Shown here piece by piece: positions 1-11,196 of a stretch of 64,000 nt of DNA (position 1 is the first letter of the stretch; each line of letters begins with the position of its first letter). The stretch lies in the NCBI RefSeq assembly GCF_018991925.1, contig NW_024722158.1, positions 1,835,673 through 1,899,672 on the forward strand, written 5' to 3'. The notes under the pieces were generated by a model. That model searched no databases. It was given only the letters and a program-made list of their open reading frames with translations, and had not been told where the DNA came from. A program made the position numbers and the translations under genes. Source of the stretch: Homarus americanus (lineage: Eukaryota; Arthropoda; Malacostraca; Decapoda; Nephropidae).

Positions 1-78
1 AGTCCTTGGGGCTCAGATACTGTAACCAACCTTTGTTCATCACTGGCTAACTTCCATGCTCCAGTACAGTACACATAC

Positions 79-142
79 CTCAGTCCAGTTCAGCTCCACA
101 ATGAACTCATAGGGAGGAGGGAAGATTGTAGATCTCCTTGTC
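79..142 (-). CDS. DEPDC1: Candidate 3' exon of the DEPDC1 homologue (tentative)
   Basis: A 64-nt stretch is bounded on the minus strand by an acceptor (TTAACTCAG just above 142) and a donor (GAG followed by GTATGT below 79). After one leading base it reads 21 codons containing the run FPPPYEFIVELNWTE. This lines up without gaps from the Tyr onward with the vertebrate DEPDC1 region that follows the RhoGAP-like part (there F-A-P-L-P-T-Y-S-Y-C...). Its entry phase does not match the exit phase of the exon at 5357-5529, so a small missing exon or another indel would have to lie between them. The identity is weak and the segment short. It could be a chance open stretch between splice-like signals. 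Any further 3' exons lie left of the window. Confidence 0.33.
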
Positions 143-2765
143 CTGAGTTAACTATAATATCAGACATCCAGGATAAGTCCTCCATCTCGTAACCTCAGGT
201 CAATCCAAGGTGACCCCATGTACCTAAACAAACCTACAATGCGTCGTGAGAGGGCGTGGCATGTGTAATATTCCAGAGGAGTAACTACATAGCTTGAGAT
301 GGAATGTAAAATTAACTTACTAAGGCCCAGTGTTAACACAGTTCCACACTACCTCCTCATCCAGGAAGTGCCTCACTAATGTCACTGCCAGAACCAGGTG
401 TCTCTCTGTAGATCAGTCTGGGTTCTGTAAAGTGCCTCACTATGTTAAGATGAGTCCAAGATCCTTCCCTTGTTGTGAGGCCTGACTGCTTTAGCCCTAA
501 TTACTCCTTCATTATAGACACATACACTCTGGAGCTCCATGTTTAGATCTATGGTTTAGAAGTGCCAGTTGATTAAACTGCTTTTTATTCTAATATAATC
601 ACTGCTTTGACTAGATGTAGAGGATGATGAGACCCATTGCTCTTCCACACCTTTCAGTAAATGTCAAATGGCTTACAACTGTGAGTCTTATTTTGGGATG
701 AGAATTTATGACTCGGCCTAAGACTAGCCTATATGAAGGCATGAAGGACGTGAAAATGAATGCACAATAGCCTGGCCATCACTTACTGTAAGACAACTAC
801 CCCCATCTGAGTATTATAGACACGAGAAGTTGAAGTCTGGCCAAGACTCTAGCCTCACCTAACAGTTAGCCCTAATAAGTAAGTGATTCTTCCAGATGAA
901 CCATAGAACTTACTGTAAGATCACAATTAGGGAAGACTCATCAAGGTAAGGGTACAGTCTGCAGCATTAGTCACAACACAATTTAACTCCATATAAAGAT
1001 TAAAAGCAAGAAAGCAACAATACACTGTGAACTTTGTAATAAATTCAGGAAAGAAGTTTTCACAATCTTGATACACACACACACACAGTCCTATACATCC
1101 AGTTTAAAACATGAAGGGAAGACCAGACATCAATCCTAACAACTTGCTCACCTTCAATTATTTTCTCAACTGGTCAACCTTTATAAAGATCAGATGACAA
1201 CACGGTCAAACTTACCTCAGGTCACGGCACAGTACATAACGACCAGGACTGAGCAGGAAGCAACAAGTCAACAAATTAACACACCACTTCTAACCTTTAC
1301 TATACACTGTACCAGAGTTGGAGGCTTCACCCTCAATTGAACCATCCTCCAAGGTATAGTTTGTGTTGGCATGAAGTACTGTACAGTCACTCCAATTTCT
1401 TCTTAAGACCCATAACAGCTCAGGAAGGAAATTGCTCTTTTACTGCAAACTTCCTCACAAAATAATATATTTGCTCTTTTCATCTGCGAACTTCCTCACA
1501 AAATAATATATCTGTATCTCACACTTAAGCTGAGGCCCAAACAATCACTTGGAAACAACACTATAATGACAACAGTATCATTCAAACTGCTCTCACACAC
1601 CTGACAAGAGTTATGCCACTTTCGTTGAGAGAAACATCCACCTTTGTGGCACAGGTCTAAACTGATGTTTACAGCACTTACATAATCTATCTTAGCTAGG
1701 TCAAGCTGGATGTTTATTTCTTAAGCTTTAAAGGGTGGCAGATATCATGTGATGTTTAGGTCAGGTATACCCCGTCCTGATGGACTGCGCATTACAAATA
1801 TATCCGTCTTCTAAGAATTAACCAATCCAAACCTTATGTTCTCCCATAAAACCAGACCTATCCACCTGAACAAGACTCTGAAGGACTGGTCCACTCTTCA
1901 CTAACCCAAAAGAACTGGAGGGTTTCTGGGTATCTTGTACAGTACTGATACATACACACAACCCAAGAATGGTGAGGACAAGGTCATCAGACACAATAGG
2001 AGCATTAAACAGGCCACCAACTCCTTCTTTCTCAAAATAAAATCAACTTGGCTTCCTTTAACACTACATTCAGCCTGAGCCTGTATATCCCTACCTCTTG
2101 GGTCAGGCAACCGTGTGGATAAAATACTATTTGAAAGGACGCCAGTTATAAACATATGCCATAGTGTAAGGTCAGTGTCACAAACAAATGTCAGATGAAC
2201 CAGTAATTGGATAGATGACAAATGAAACAAATTTTAAAACCACCTGAATCACCTGAAGGCTGAAACAATCTTATCAACAAAGTTTTAAGGAGGTATATGA
2301 CACCACTAAAGTCTTAAGTGCTATACAGTACACTAGAAATAAGCATGACTTAGTTCCTCAAGCTGAGCTGTCCAAAGAATTATCTGCTTCTGGTTTATGA
2401 CATATGAGAAGAATACAGTTTACTGTGCAAGCTGCTCTAGCATCAAGCATAATTTGTGCCTCTCAAGCCCAATTCTAGGTTCAAGGTAAATATGAGAGAT
2501 CTGAACCACTGTGACTCATCGCCGCCAAGGGTCAGCCTGTCTTGGGGGCATTACAGCACCCAAGTCTCCTCCAACATGAAGCCACAAAACATCTAATGAC
2601 ATAAACAGTTCCTTGACCATTAAACATCTGGCAGCTTGTCAAGTTGTAATAAAGATAAAATATATCATTAACTCTGGAATAATAGGCCATTGTAATCATG
2701 TATGAACCACTGGTTTTAACCCAAACTAAAGATGTGTTTGATATAAGACACATTCTCTTCTGCCT
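143..2765. other. Intronic or intergenic sequence with no gene seen
   Basis: AT-rich single-copy-looking sequence between the tentative exon at the left edge and the TACAG-rich tract. It contains a short (AC)n run near 1074-1086. No reading frame here resembles a known protein and I saw no transposon terminus. By the gene model it would be intron of the minus-strand DEPDC1 homologue. Confidence 0.5.
1432..1511. repeat. Two-copy tandem repeat, about 40 bp
   Basis: Two adjacent copies each start TTGCTCTTTT and end ACTTCCTCACAAAATAATAT. They differ by a few bases in the middle (ACTGCAA versus CATCTGCGA). A simple local duplication in non-coding sequence. Confidence 0.8.
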
Positions 2766-3283
2766 GACTATTAAGCACAGTACAGTACAGTGCTGTAATG
2801 TACTGTACATAATGATTGTACATACAGGTTGCACTGTAACTGTACTTACAGTACTGTACAGCACAGCACACACAGTACAGTACAACACAGCACAATATTG
2901 TACAACACAGTACAGTACAGACAACACAGCACAGTACAGTACAATACAGTACAGCACAATACAGTAACGTACAACACTTTACAGCACAGCACAATACAGT
3001 AACGACAACAGTTTACAGCACAGCACAATACAGTAACGCATAAACACTTTACAGCACAGCACAATACAGTAACGTACAACACTTTACACACAATACAGTA
3101 CAACACAATGCAATACAGTACAGTACTGTACAATACAATACATATAGTACAGCACAATACAATACAGTACAGTACAGCATAATATACAGTACAGTACAGC
3201 ATACACATAATATGCATAGTACAGCACAATACAGCACAATATAATACAGTACAGTACAGCACAATATAGTACAGTAAATAAGA
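2766..3283. repeat. TACAG-type low-complexity repeat
   Basis: Degenerate repetition of ACAGTACAGTACA and ACAGCACAATACAGTA words. Within it a roughly 40-bp higher-order block (CAGTAACGTACAACACTTTA plus CAGCACAGCACAATA) recurs about four times between 2960 and 3090. The cysteine, valine, leucine and tyrosine-rich open frames on both strands are by-products of the repeat. Confidence 0.85.
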
Positions 3284-3375
3284 AGGTAATAATATTGAGG
3301 CAGATATGTGCCTCACCTTCCCAGAAAAATACAAATAAATAAAAATAGAGGAGGACAGATGGACATGATAGTAAA

Positions 3376-3620
3376 GTGAGGAACACCACACTGTAACTTG
3401 TTGTACCTAGGGTGGAACACCACACTGTAACTTGTTGTACCTTAGGTGAGGAACACCACACTGTAACTTGTTGTACCTTAGTGAGGCACCACACTGTAAC
3501 TTGTTGTACCTTAGGTGAGGAACACCACACTGTAACTTGTTGTACCTGAGTGAGGAACACCACACTGTAACTTGTTTACCTTAGGGAGGAACACCACACT
3601 GTAACTTGTTGTAACTTCAA
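3376..3620. repeat. Minisatellite, about 36-bp unit, seven copies
   Basis: The core CACCACACTGTAACTTGTT occurs seven times at 32 to 37 bp spacing, joined by variable GTACCTTAGGTGAGGAA linkers that have lost or gained a few bases. The unit is non-coding; open frames over it are repeat artefacts. Confidence 0.9.
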
Positions 3621-4870
3621 AGTAATAAGGTCACTGCCTTGTCTACAACTACGGATGAGAACACCCTCACAAAGTACATTAACAGTTACACATAAAACAA
3701 ATATCAACTAATAAATTAAAATACTATAAGGTACAGTGTGCATAAGGAGTCGTATGATAACAATTAATGCAGCCAGACATACCCGAAGGCACCACATCAA
3801 ATACTGAAACCTAAAACTATTGCTTCGTTTCACCCCAAAAAGTGTTTACAAAAATGTTCCACGAACAAAATGAGTGTTTGAGCATGCAAAGAAAGCATGG
3901 TAAGCATGCACCTCTACCTGCATGAGGCATTACCAGGACAGCTACACTACACTACAGTATAGGCTATACACCCTGTGTGCCGTTCAGATTCTGGTTCCTG
4001 GAAATTTTGTACAGTACAGTACTTAAGTGAGACTCATTAAGTATTTTATATAAGTAAAGGGATGATGACACACTGTTTGCCAGGACAACACATTTGGTCT
4101 TATGTAATAATAAATATTTTGCCAAATTCTGTAAAAGCTCTAAACTGAGGTAGTCTCTACACTCCCACAGTATGTCTTGTGGGTTTGGTGCATGTGTTCA
4201 TGACTCTTCAAAACCTGGCATCTCTCTCTACTGTATATTTCACTTAAGAGTTTTAAAATACTTGAACAGAGATTTTTCAGTCCAGAAATCAGAATATTAG
4301 TGTCTGAAATTTAAAACTATGATGTGAAAATTCCCATTAGTAAAACATATATTATTAACAACAGGATCTAATGTACAATACAAACAGTATACAGGTGTAT
4401 ATATATAGTCCTCAAACATGTACTGCATAAATGAGATACAGCAAATAAAGTGCAACAAAGGGATTGATAAGGAGAAATTATTAAACAAATTACAAAATAC
4501 ATTTTCTCTGTATTCCAATAACACACACACACACACACTGTTGATTCGAGGGTGTCTGTTGCATCCCTCCTCCACGTATCGTACCATCCACCACTATATT
4601 ACAACAGGCACAGATGTAAGAGACAGCAATGAACTGAGAGAAGAGACACAACACAGAACTGACCCGTGATGGTGTGGAAAATGGCCGTTAAATAGTGATG
4701 GTTAAGATGATAAAGAAGAAGAGTTTGTAGTTCCCTGACAGCTACAGAGACAGACAGACACTGGTTTTGACCCGGGAAATTATATATCAAGAGGATAAAT
4801 GGAGCCAGCTGTTATAAAAAAATACTTGCAATTAATTTATTTTTATACCATTTACACATGTATGGCATTT
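3621..4870. other. Non-coding stretch, no gene seen
   Basis: AT-rich sequence with small microsatellite pieces, such as (AC)n near 4520-4539. I see no homology, transposon terminus or splice-bounded frame resembling a known protein. By the gene model it is intron of the DEPDC1 homologue. Confidence 0.5.
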
Positions 4871-4872
4871 CC

Positions 4873-4910
4873 CGTGTGTGTGTGTGTGTGTGAGAGTTGT
4901 GTGTGTGTGT

Positions 4911-4944
<34 letters not shown>

Positions 4945-5003
4945 TGTGTGTGTGTGTGTGTGAGAGAGAGTGTGTGTGTGAGTGTGTGGAGAGAGTGTGT
5001 GTG

Positions 5004-5053
<50 letters not shown>

Positions 5054-5097
5054 TGTGTGTGTGTGTGTGAGAGAGTGTGTGTGTGTGTGTGTGTGTG

Positions 5098-5137
<40 letters not shown>
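4873..5137. repeat. (TG)n microsatellite with GA interruptions
   Basis: About 265 bp of TG dinucleotide repeat broken by GAGAGAG, GAG and TTG interruptions. The long His-Thr and Cys-Val frames across it are artefacts of the dinucleotide repeat. Confidence 0.95.
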
Positions 5138-5138
<1 letters not shown>

Positions 5139-5356
5139 CAAGTGTTATGTAAAACCAACATAATAGGAGAGGGTAACATTTGTTGAAGTAATACTGTACA
5201 TTATATAGTGAGACAACATTTGCAGGAGACAAGTGTACAGTGTACTAGAGAACTGTCTCAGGTTCAGTGTTCATCATGCAACGGTGTTTGGGGGAGAATA
5301 ATGTTCATCTCAATGGTCTGCAGACTCGTTCTACGGACATCTAAAATAACGCTTAC

Positions 5357-5529
5357 CTGACTCCGCTGTATCTGCGAGAGTCTGCGGTGGACAAGGACGG
5401 CGAGATCTTGCGGAGGCCGTAATATTTCTTCGTGGTTATCCATGAGGAAGGAGACTATGCGGAGCGACAACACTTCAGTAGTCCACTTCTCGTACACAGG
5501 AGGATGCTGCGTGTGAAGGTGTTCAGTAC
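5357..5529 (-). CDS. DEPDC1: DEPDC1 homologue exon, C-terminal RhoGAP-like helices (frameshifted)
   Basis: Minus-strand exon between an acceptor (CCCGACAG above 5529) and a strong donor (CAG followed by GTAAGC below 5357). Entering in phase 0 from the 9227-9396 exon, the first part reads VLNTFTRSILLC. That continues the upstream ..STRAL one-for-one against vertebrate DEPDC1 (..TRSLMIHTFSRCVLCC). The second half, LSLRIVSFLMDNHEEIL, is the best conserved piece of the exon but lies in a different frame. The frame entering from the acceptor hits a stop just after. A net shift of one base (for example two lost dinucleotides) falls between about 5455 and 5490, in sequence made of short GA and AC runs. 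It is either an assembly or consensus error or a real disruption. The protein family is a mitosis-linked DEP plus RhoGAP-like factor; GTPase activity is not established. Confidence 0.85.
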
Positions 5530-5950
5530 CTGTCGGGTGACCTACATTACATGGCTGCTGGGGACCTTCACCTAACATAATACATATGAGTGAAGATAAA
5601 CCAATATGAGGAAGAGAAACAGGTCCTTCTATCCCTTACCTGCCCCATCTATGCCACAAGTCATATGCACAATTATGAAGTAAGAATATCACAAAGAGAA
5701 ACATTATCCTGAACATATACTATGCAAATAATGTTTAACAAATGAATAATTTAAATTTTTTCTTCATCTTTATTTATTTTACTGTGAGAAGACTGAAGTG
5801 TTTAGTATCCCAGTCTGGTCTGATGTCAGTAACAAGAATAAATGTTAAATGGATAAGTTCAGCATTTGTTCTGTAGATAAAACCTCATGAATGTAAAATA
5901 TGTCAAAATGTTTATATGAGAAGTGCAGTAAACTTAATGTTGATGCATCA
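5530..5950. other. Intron sequence, nothing recognised
   Basis: AT-rich intronic sequence upstream (on the minus strand) of the 5357-5529 exon, up to the 36-bp satellite. No gene or transposon seen. Confidence 0.5.
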
Positions 5951-8480
5951 CTACCATATGTGTTGGCTGGGTCTCACACTACATCACCACTATATGTGTT
6001 GGCTGGGTCTCACACTACATCACCACTATATGTGTTGGCTGGGTCTCACACTGCATCACCACTATATGTGTTGGCTGGGTCTCACACTTCCATCACCACA
6101 CCTGTGTGTTGGCTGGGTCTCACACTACATCACCACCCATATGTGTGTTGGCTGGAGTCTCCCTACATGCCACTATATGTGTTGGCTGGGTCTCACACTA
6201 CATCACCACTATATCATGTTGGCTGGGTCTCACACTACATCACCACTATATGAGTTGGCTGGGTCTCACACTACATCACTGCCACCATATGTGACAGCTG
6301 AGTCTCACTACATCACCACTATATGTGTTGGCTGGGTCTCTACTACATCACCACTATATGTGTTGGCTGGAGTCTCACACATCACCACCTATATGTGTTG
6401 ACTGGGTCTCACACTACATCACCACTATATGTGTTGGCTGGGTCTCACACTACATCACCACTATATGTGTTGGCTGGGTCTCCACACTACATCACCACTA
6501 TATGTGTTGGCTGGGTCTCACTACATCACCACTATATGTGTTGGCTGGGTCTCACACTACATCACCACTATATGTGTTGTGGGTCTCACTACATCACCAC
6601 TATAATGTGTTGGCTGGGTCTCACACCTACATCACCACTATATGTGTTGGCTGGGTCTCCACACTACATCACACTATATGAGTTGGCTGGGTCTCTGCTA
6701 ACATCACACCACCATAGCATTGTGGCTGGGTCTCCTGCCTACACTCCACCACTATATGTGTTGGCTGGGTCTCACACTACATCTCACCACTATATGTGTT
6801 GGCTGGGTCTCACACTACATCACCACTATATGTGTTGACTGGGTCTCACACTACATCACCACTATATGTGTTGGCTGGTCTCACACTACATCCACTATAT
6901 GTGTGTTGTGGGTCTCACACTACATGTCACCACTATGTGTTGGCTGGGTCTCACTACATCACCACTATATGTGTTGGCTGGGTCTCACACTACATCACCA
7001 CTATATGTGTTGGCTGGGTCTCACACTACATCACCACTATATATGTGTGGCTGGGTCTCACACACTACAACACCACTCTATGTGTTGGCTGGGTCTCACA
7101 CTACATCACCACTATATGTGTTGGCTGTGTCTCACACTACATCACCACTATATGTGTTGGCTGGGTCTCACACTACATCACCACTATATGTGTTGGCTGG
7201 GTCTCACACTACATCACCACTATATGTGTTGGCTGGGTCTCACACTACATCACCACTATATGTGTTGGCTGGGTCTCACACTACATCACCACTATATGTG
7301 TTGGCTGGGTCTCACACTACATCACCACTATATGAGTTGGCTGGGTCTCACACTACATCACCACTATATGTGTTGGCTGGGTCTCACACTACATCACCAC
7401 TATATGTGTTGGCTGGGTCTCACACTGCATCACCACTATATGTGTTGGCTGGGTCTCACACTACATCACCACTATATGTGTTGGCTGGGTCTCACACTAC
7501 ATCACCACTATATGAGTTGGCTGGGTCTCACACTACATCACCACTATATGTGTTGGCTGGGTCTCACACTACATCACCACTATATGTGTTGGCTGGGTCT
7601 CACACTACATCACCACTATATGTGTTGGCTGGGTCTCACACTACATCACCACTATATGTGTTGGCTGGGTCTCACACTACATCACCACTATATGTGTTGG
7701 CTGGGTCTCACACTACATCACCACTATATGTGTTGGCTGGGTCTCACACTACATCACCACTATATGAGTTGGCTGGGTCTCACACTACATCACCACTATA
7801 TGTTGGCTGGTCTCACCACATCACCACTATATGTGTTGGGCTGGTCTCACACCACATCACCACTATATGTGTTATTGGGTCTCACACTACATCACCACTA
7901 TATGTGTTGGCTGGGTCTCACACTACATCACCACTATATGTGTTGGCTGGGTCTCACACTACATCACCACTATATGTGTTGGCTGGGTCTCACACTACAT
8001 CACCACTATATGAGTTGGCTGGGTCTCACACTACATCACCACTATATGTGTTGGCTGGGTCTCACACTACATCACCACTATATGTGTTGGCTGGGTCTCA
8101 CACTACATCACCACTATATGTGTTGGCTGGGTCTCACACTACATCACCACTATATGTGTTGGCTGGGTCTCACACTACATCACCACTATATGTGTTGGCT
8201 GGGTCTCACACTACATCACCACTATATGTGTTGGCTGGGTCTCACACTACATCACCACTATATGTGCTATGCACTACATCACCACTATAAGTGGCTGGGT
8301 CTCACACTACATCACCACTATATGTGTTGGCTGGGTCTCACACTGCATCACCACTATATGTGTTGGCTGGGTCTCACACTACATCACCACTATATGTGTT
8401 GGCTGGGTCTCACACTACATCACCACTATATGTGTTGGCTGGGTCTCACACTACATCACCACTATATGAGTTGGCTGGGT
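5951..8480. repeat. 36-bp satellite array, about 70 copies
   Basis: Tandem repetition of a 36-bp unit containing TATATGTGTTGGCTGGGTCT followed by CACACTACATCACCAC. The right two-thirds (about 7100-8480) is nearly perfect with only single-base variants (GTGTT versus GAGTT, CTACATC versus CTGCATC). The left third has many small indels. Because 36 is a multiple of three and the unit lacks stops in several plus-strand frames, very long spurious reading frames appear, with a 12-residue period centred on WLGLTLHHHY. It sits in the intron between the 9227-9396 and 5357-5529 exons. Confidence 0.97.
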
Positions 8481-8980
8481 TCTTTTTATAGGAAGGTGCC
8501 AGTTTTTATAATTGAACTCTCAGGGAAAATTTGGTCCAATCTCCAAAAGGTTTCTCAGGAACAGAACTCCTTCATAAAGTGGGGAATGCCTGTACTGAAC
8601 TCCCTGAATACTCTACCTCACCTGTACTATTCAACTCGTCCACAAATGCATCCTGTTCACGTTTCCTGACCACTCACACACAAACACATTCAGTGTATCT
8701 CCAAACACAAGTATTCTCTCTCTTCCCACATCCACCAAGCAGGAGACCACCACCTAGTACTACACTTTCCTGCTCACTAAACTTTCATGCTACAACTCAT
8801 CATTTTCTTCCTCACTTAGCCCAAGCTGTGAGGTTCATGCTGACAAGGCTAAAAAAAGAGAGAAGAGAGAAAGACTAATTTTGAAGTAAAAATAGATGTA
8901 CTAAAACAGTCGTTGAAGGAGAATGAGCTGTACAGCACACACGAGCAGAAAACTTGGCTTACCAACTACTACAGTAGGAA
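8481..8980. other. Intron sequence, nothing recognised
   Basis: Non-repetitive intronic sequence between the 36-bp satellite and the 45-bp minisatellite. The open frame running out of the satellite at 8480-8669 has no recognisable homology and is a read-through artefact. Confidence 0.5.
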
Positions 8981-9220
8981 ATGATGGTTCAGCAGGAGGT
9001 AAAGTGAAGGTTAAAACACAACAATATGATGGTTCAGCAGGAGGTAAAGTGAAGGTTAAAACACAACAATATGATGGTTCAGCAGGAGGTAAAGTGAAGG
9101 TTATAACACAACAATATGATGGTTCAGCAGGAGGTAAAGTGAAGGTTATACCACAATATGATGGTTCAGCAGGAGGTAAAGTGAAGGTTATACCACAATA
9201 TGATGGTTCAGCAGGAGGTA
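8981..9220. repeat. Minisatellite, about 45-bp unit, abutting a splice donor
   Basis: Six occurrences of GGTTCAGCAGGAGGTAA at 39 to 45 bp spacing, joined by AGTGAAGGTTAAAACACAAC-type linkers. The last copy ends at the donor of the 9227-9396 exon: on the minus strand the donor GTGAGTTACC runs directly into the repeat word CTCCTGCTGAACC. Confidence 0.92.
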
Positions 9221-9226
9221 ACTCAC

Positions 9227-9396
9227 CAGAGCTCGGGTGGATTGTTCCTGGTCGAGGCTCAACTTGTCATTGTTGGACATCTTGCTCATCATGCGCAGCA
9301 GGAGGTGCAGCTTCCTGCGCCGGACTGGAGCTAACAGCAGCAATAGTAACTGAATAGAACCGACAGCAACATCCTTACCCTCTCTTGTTAAAAGCC
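9227..9396 (-). CDS. DEPDC1: DEPDC1 homologue exon, RhoGAP-like helix block
   Basis: Minus-strand exon of 170 nt with acceptor TTGTTTGCTTCTAG and donor CTG|GTGAGT. It encodes SIQLLLLLLAPVRRRKLHLL then LRMMSKMS, matching the conserved vertebrate DEPDC1 segment ([24 protein letters not shown]). This is the RhoGAP-fold part that follows the family's long low-complexity insert. Entry phase (two bases completing a Gly codon) fits the exit of the 13551-13778 exon, and exit phase 0 fits the 5357-5529 exon. The hydrophobic helix plus RRRK is the strongest single homology in the window. The exon's 3' border is immediately followed by a minisatellite in the intron. Confidence 0.9.
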
Positions 9397-10099
9397 CTAG
9401 AAGCAAACAATACGCAGTCAGGGGTGTTTTACTACCTCAGTTCTCTACCACTAACACTTCTTTACTAAAATTAACCAAGAAAACTAGTCAGTGTGAGACA
9501 GTTGTAACACAGTTTATGTAAAACTAGTCAGTGTGAGACAGTTGTAACACAGTATATGTAAAACTAGTCAGTGTGAGACAGTTGTAACACAGTATATGTA
9601 AACAATTTAATGGCTATACATCTCCAGTCTGAAACACACAATCACTTACATTATCAGTAAAAACAAACAACAACTCAAGCTTCATACCAAAAGTCTTCCA
9701 ACCCAGGAATATAAAGACTTAGTGAGCCACATGCCACGACCACCTCAAGTGTCCCACCACGGCCACCCATCAGGGATAACTTCAGTAACCTTTCTCTTAG
9801 TAACTACACAACTAAGAGTAATTTGTTACATTAGTCTTGATAAACATGCTGTTTTGTTAATTACCACACCATGCTAACTATTACAAATGGTTCCTGTGAG
9901 TTATGGAGGTCTCAACAAGCCATGCTGTTGCCAGGTGGAAGCAGTGCAATTAAACAATGGTGCCCACCCCTTTAACCTTAATTAACTGGTCTTTCAATTT
10001 ACTTTATATATAACTTACAGTCTGTGTAAAATGCACTACAAATATATGGTATACAAATAGTCCCTAATTTACAAAGTTTCAGTACAGTAGTAGCAATAG
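9397..10099. other. Intron sequence containing a 40-bp triplication
   Basis: Intronic sequence upstream of the 9227-9396 exon. Apart from the 40-bp tandem repeat at 9481-9600 nothing is recognised. Confidence 0.5.
9481..9600. repeat. 40-bp tandem repeat, exactly three copies
   Basis: Three consecutive 40-bp units start AAACTAGTCAGTGTGAGACA and end ACACAGTATATGTA. The first differs at one position (TTTATG versus TATATG). Very recent local expansion in an intron. Confidence 0.95.
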
Positions 10100-10638
10100 T
10101 ACACCTGACCCTCGCTTTATGCTATGATTGCCTTCTGCGACAACACGGCATAATAGGATTCCGCATATAGTCAATACTTAATCTTATGGGGAAAATTAGG
10201 ATATTTTCCACAACTACTAAAAGTCAACAGTAATGCAATAAAAGTTGAGGAAAAATCATTACAATACAGAACTCTAATGTGGGTTAGAAACTAAGATAAT
10301 ATCAAACTATAAATTAAGACAAGAAGAGCATGGGTGTGGAGTGGCTGACTCACCACTCCAGCTGGCTCCTGTGACGTCACATACAGCGCCGTAGACACAC
10401 ATACACTGTGCCACGTTTCACAACTATTTCTGGAGCATTAATGGTATAAAAGTTGAAGAAAAATCATTAAAATACTCTAATGTGGTTTAGCAATAAATAT
10501 AATATAATATAAAACTAGTGTGCCATAACTTCTACAGAATGCATAATAGGGAATCTTTTACACATAAAATGAATTGTGGGTACAAAGAGAGTCACTGTAT
10601 AAACGTGAATGATGAGCATAAAGCGAGGGTCCAGTGTA
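10100..10638. mobile_element. Short non-autonomous DNA transposon (Tigger/pogo-like TIRs)
   Basis: The left end TACACCTGACCCTCGCTTTA and right end (AAGCGAGGGTCCAGTGTA) are imperfect inverted repeats bounded by TA dinucleotides, as expected for Tc1/mariner/pogo superfamily target sites. The interior holds no transposase frame. Two internal segments near 10235 and 10465 both read TTGA(G/A)GAAAAATCATTA, suggesting internal duplication. The phrase 'CCTCGCTTTATGC' with its complement is the defining terminal motif. Family assignment is from the TIR style only. Confidence 0.65.
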
Positions 10639-11196
10639 GTAGTACTGTTTCAAGTAAAAGGCAACATAGCTGGCAATTCCAAGTTTTCGTAGCACTGTTA
10701 AGACCACGGCCTGTGGAGGTGGGCGGCTTCATAGTGCAGAGATGTTTATAAAAAAAAAGAAAAAAAAAAAAAAGATGGGGCCCAGAGAAGCATATCCTTA
10801 CAATGGCTGTGATTTTGTATGTACAGACCTATAATTACAAGATGTATATGCATACATACACACCAGCATTAATACAAGGACTCGCACTACAGATTTACTG
10901 TTTAATGGATATTTTAGAGGATTCCGAAACACCACGCTGGCGATTTAGGCGCGAAAAACATTTTCACTTGTGTAATGGAGTTATTCCTGCTGATCACAGA
11001 CAGTGGTGGTGAAGTTTAAGAAATGCACTGCCAAGACCCACATAACCTAGTAGCGGTTTATGTAGTGAGATGACATTACATCCCATTCTGCTTCCACCTT
11101 AACTTGAGCTGCAAATTACTGTAGCATGGTCGCGCAACTGAATGCAGGTCAGGTACCTGCAATCTGTGTCAGTAAGATTCCTACTGTCCGTGATGT

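Noticed and set aside
2532..3563. Cys/Tyr/Val-rich frames of 90-180 residues on the minus strand
   Set aside because: Arise from TACAG-type repeats and the 36-bp minisatellite; no conserved motif.
4812..5232. His-Thr and Cys-Val repeat frames on both strands
   Set aside because: Translation of a (TG)n microsatellite.
6720..8669. A 649-residue open frame on the plus strand
   Set aside because: Almost entirely translation of the 36-bp satellite (12-residue period). The same array is open in other frames too, and no homology exists outside it.
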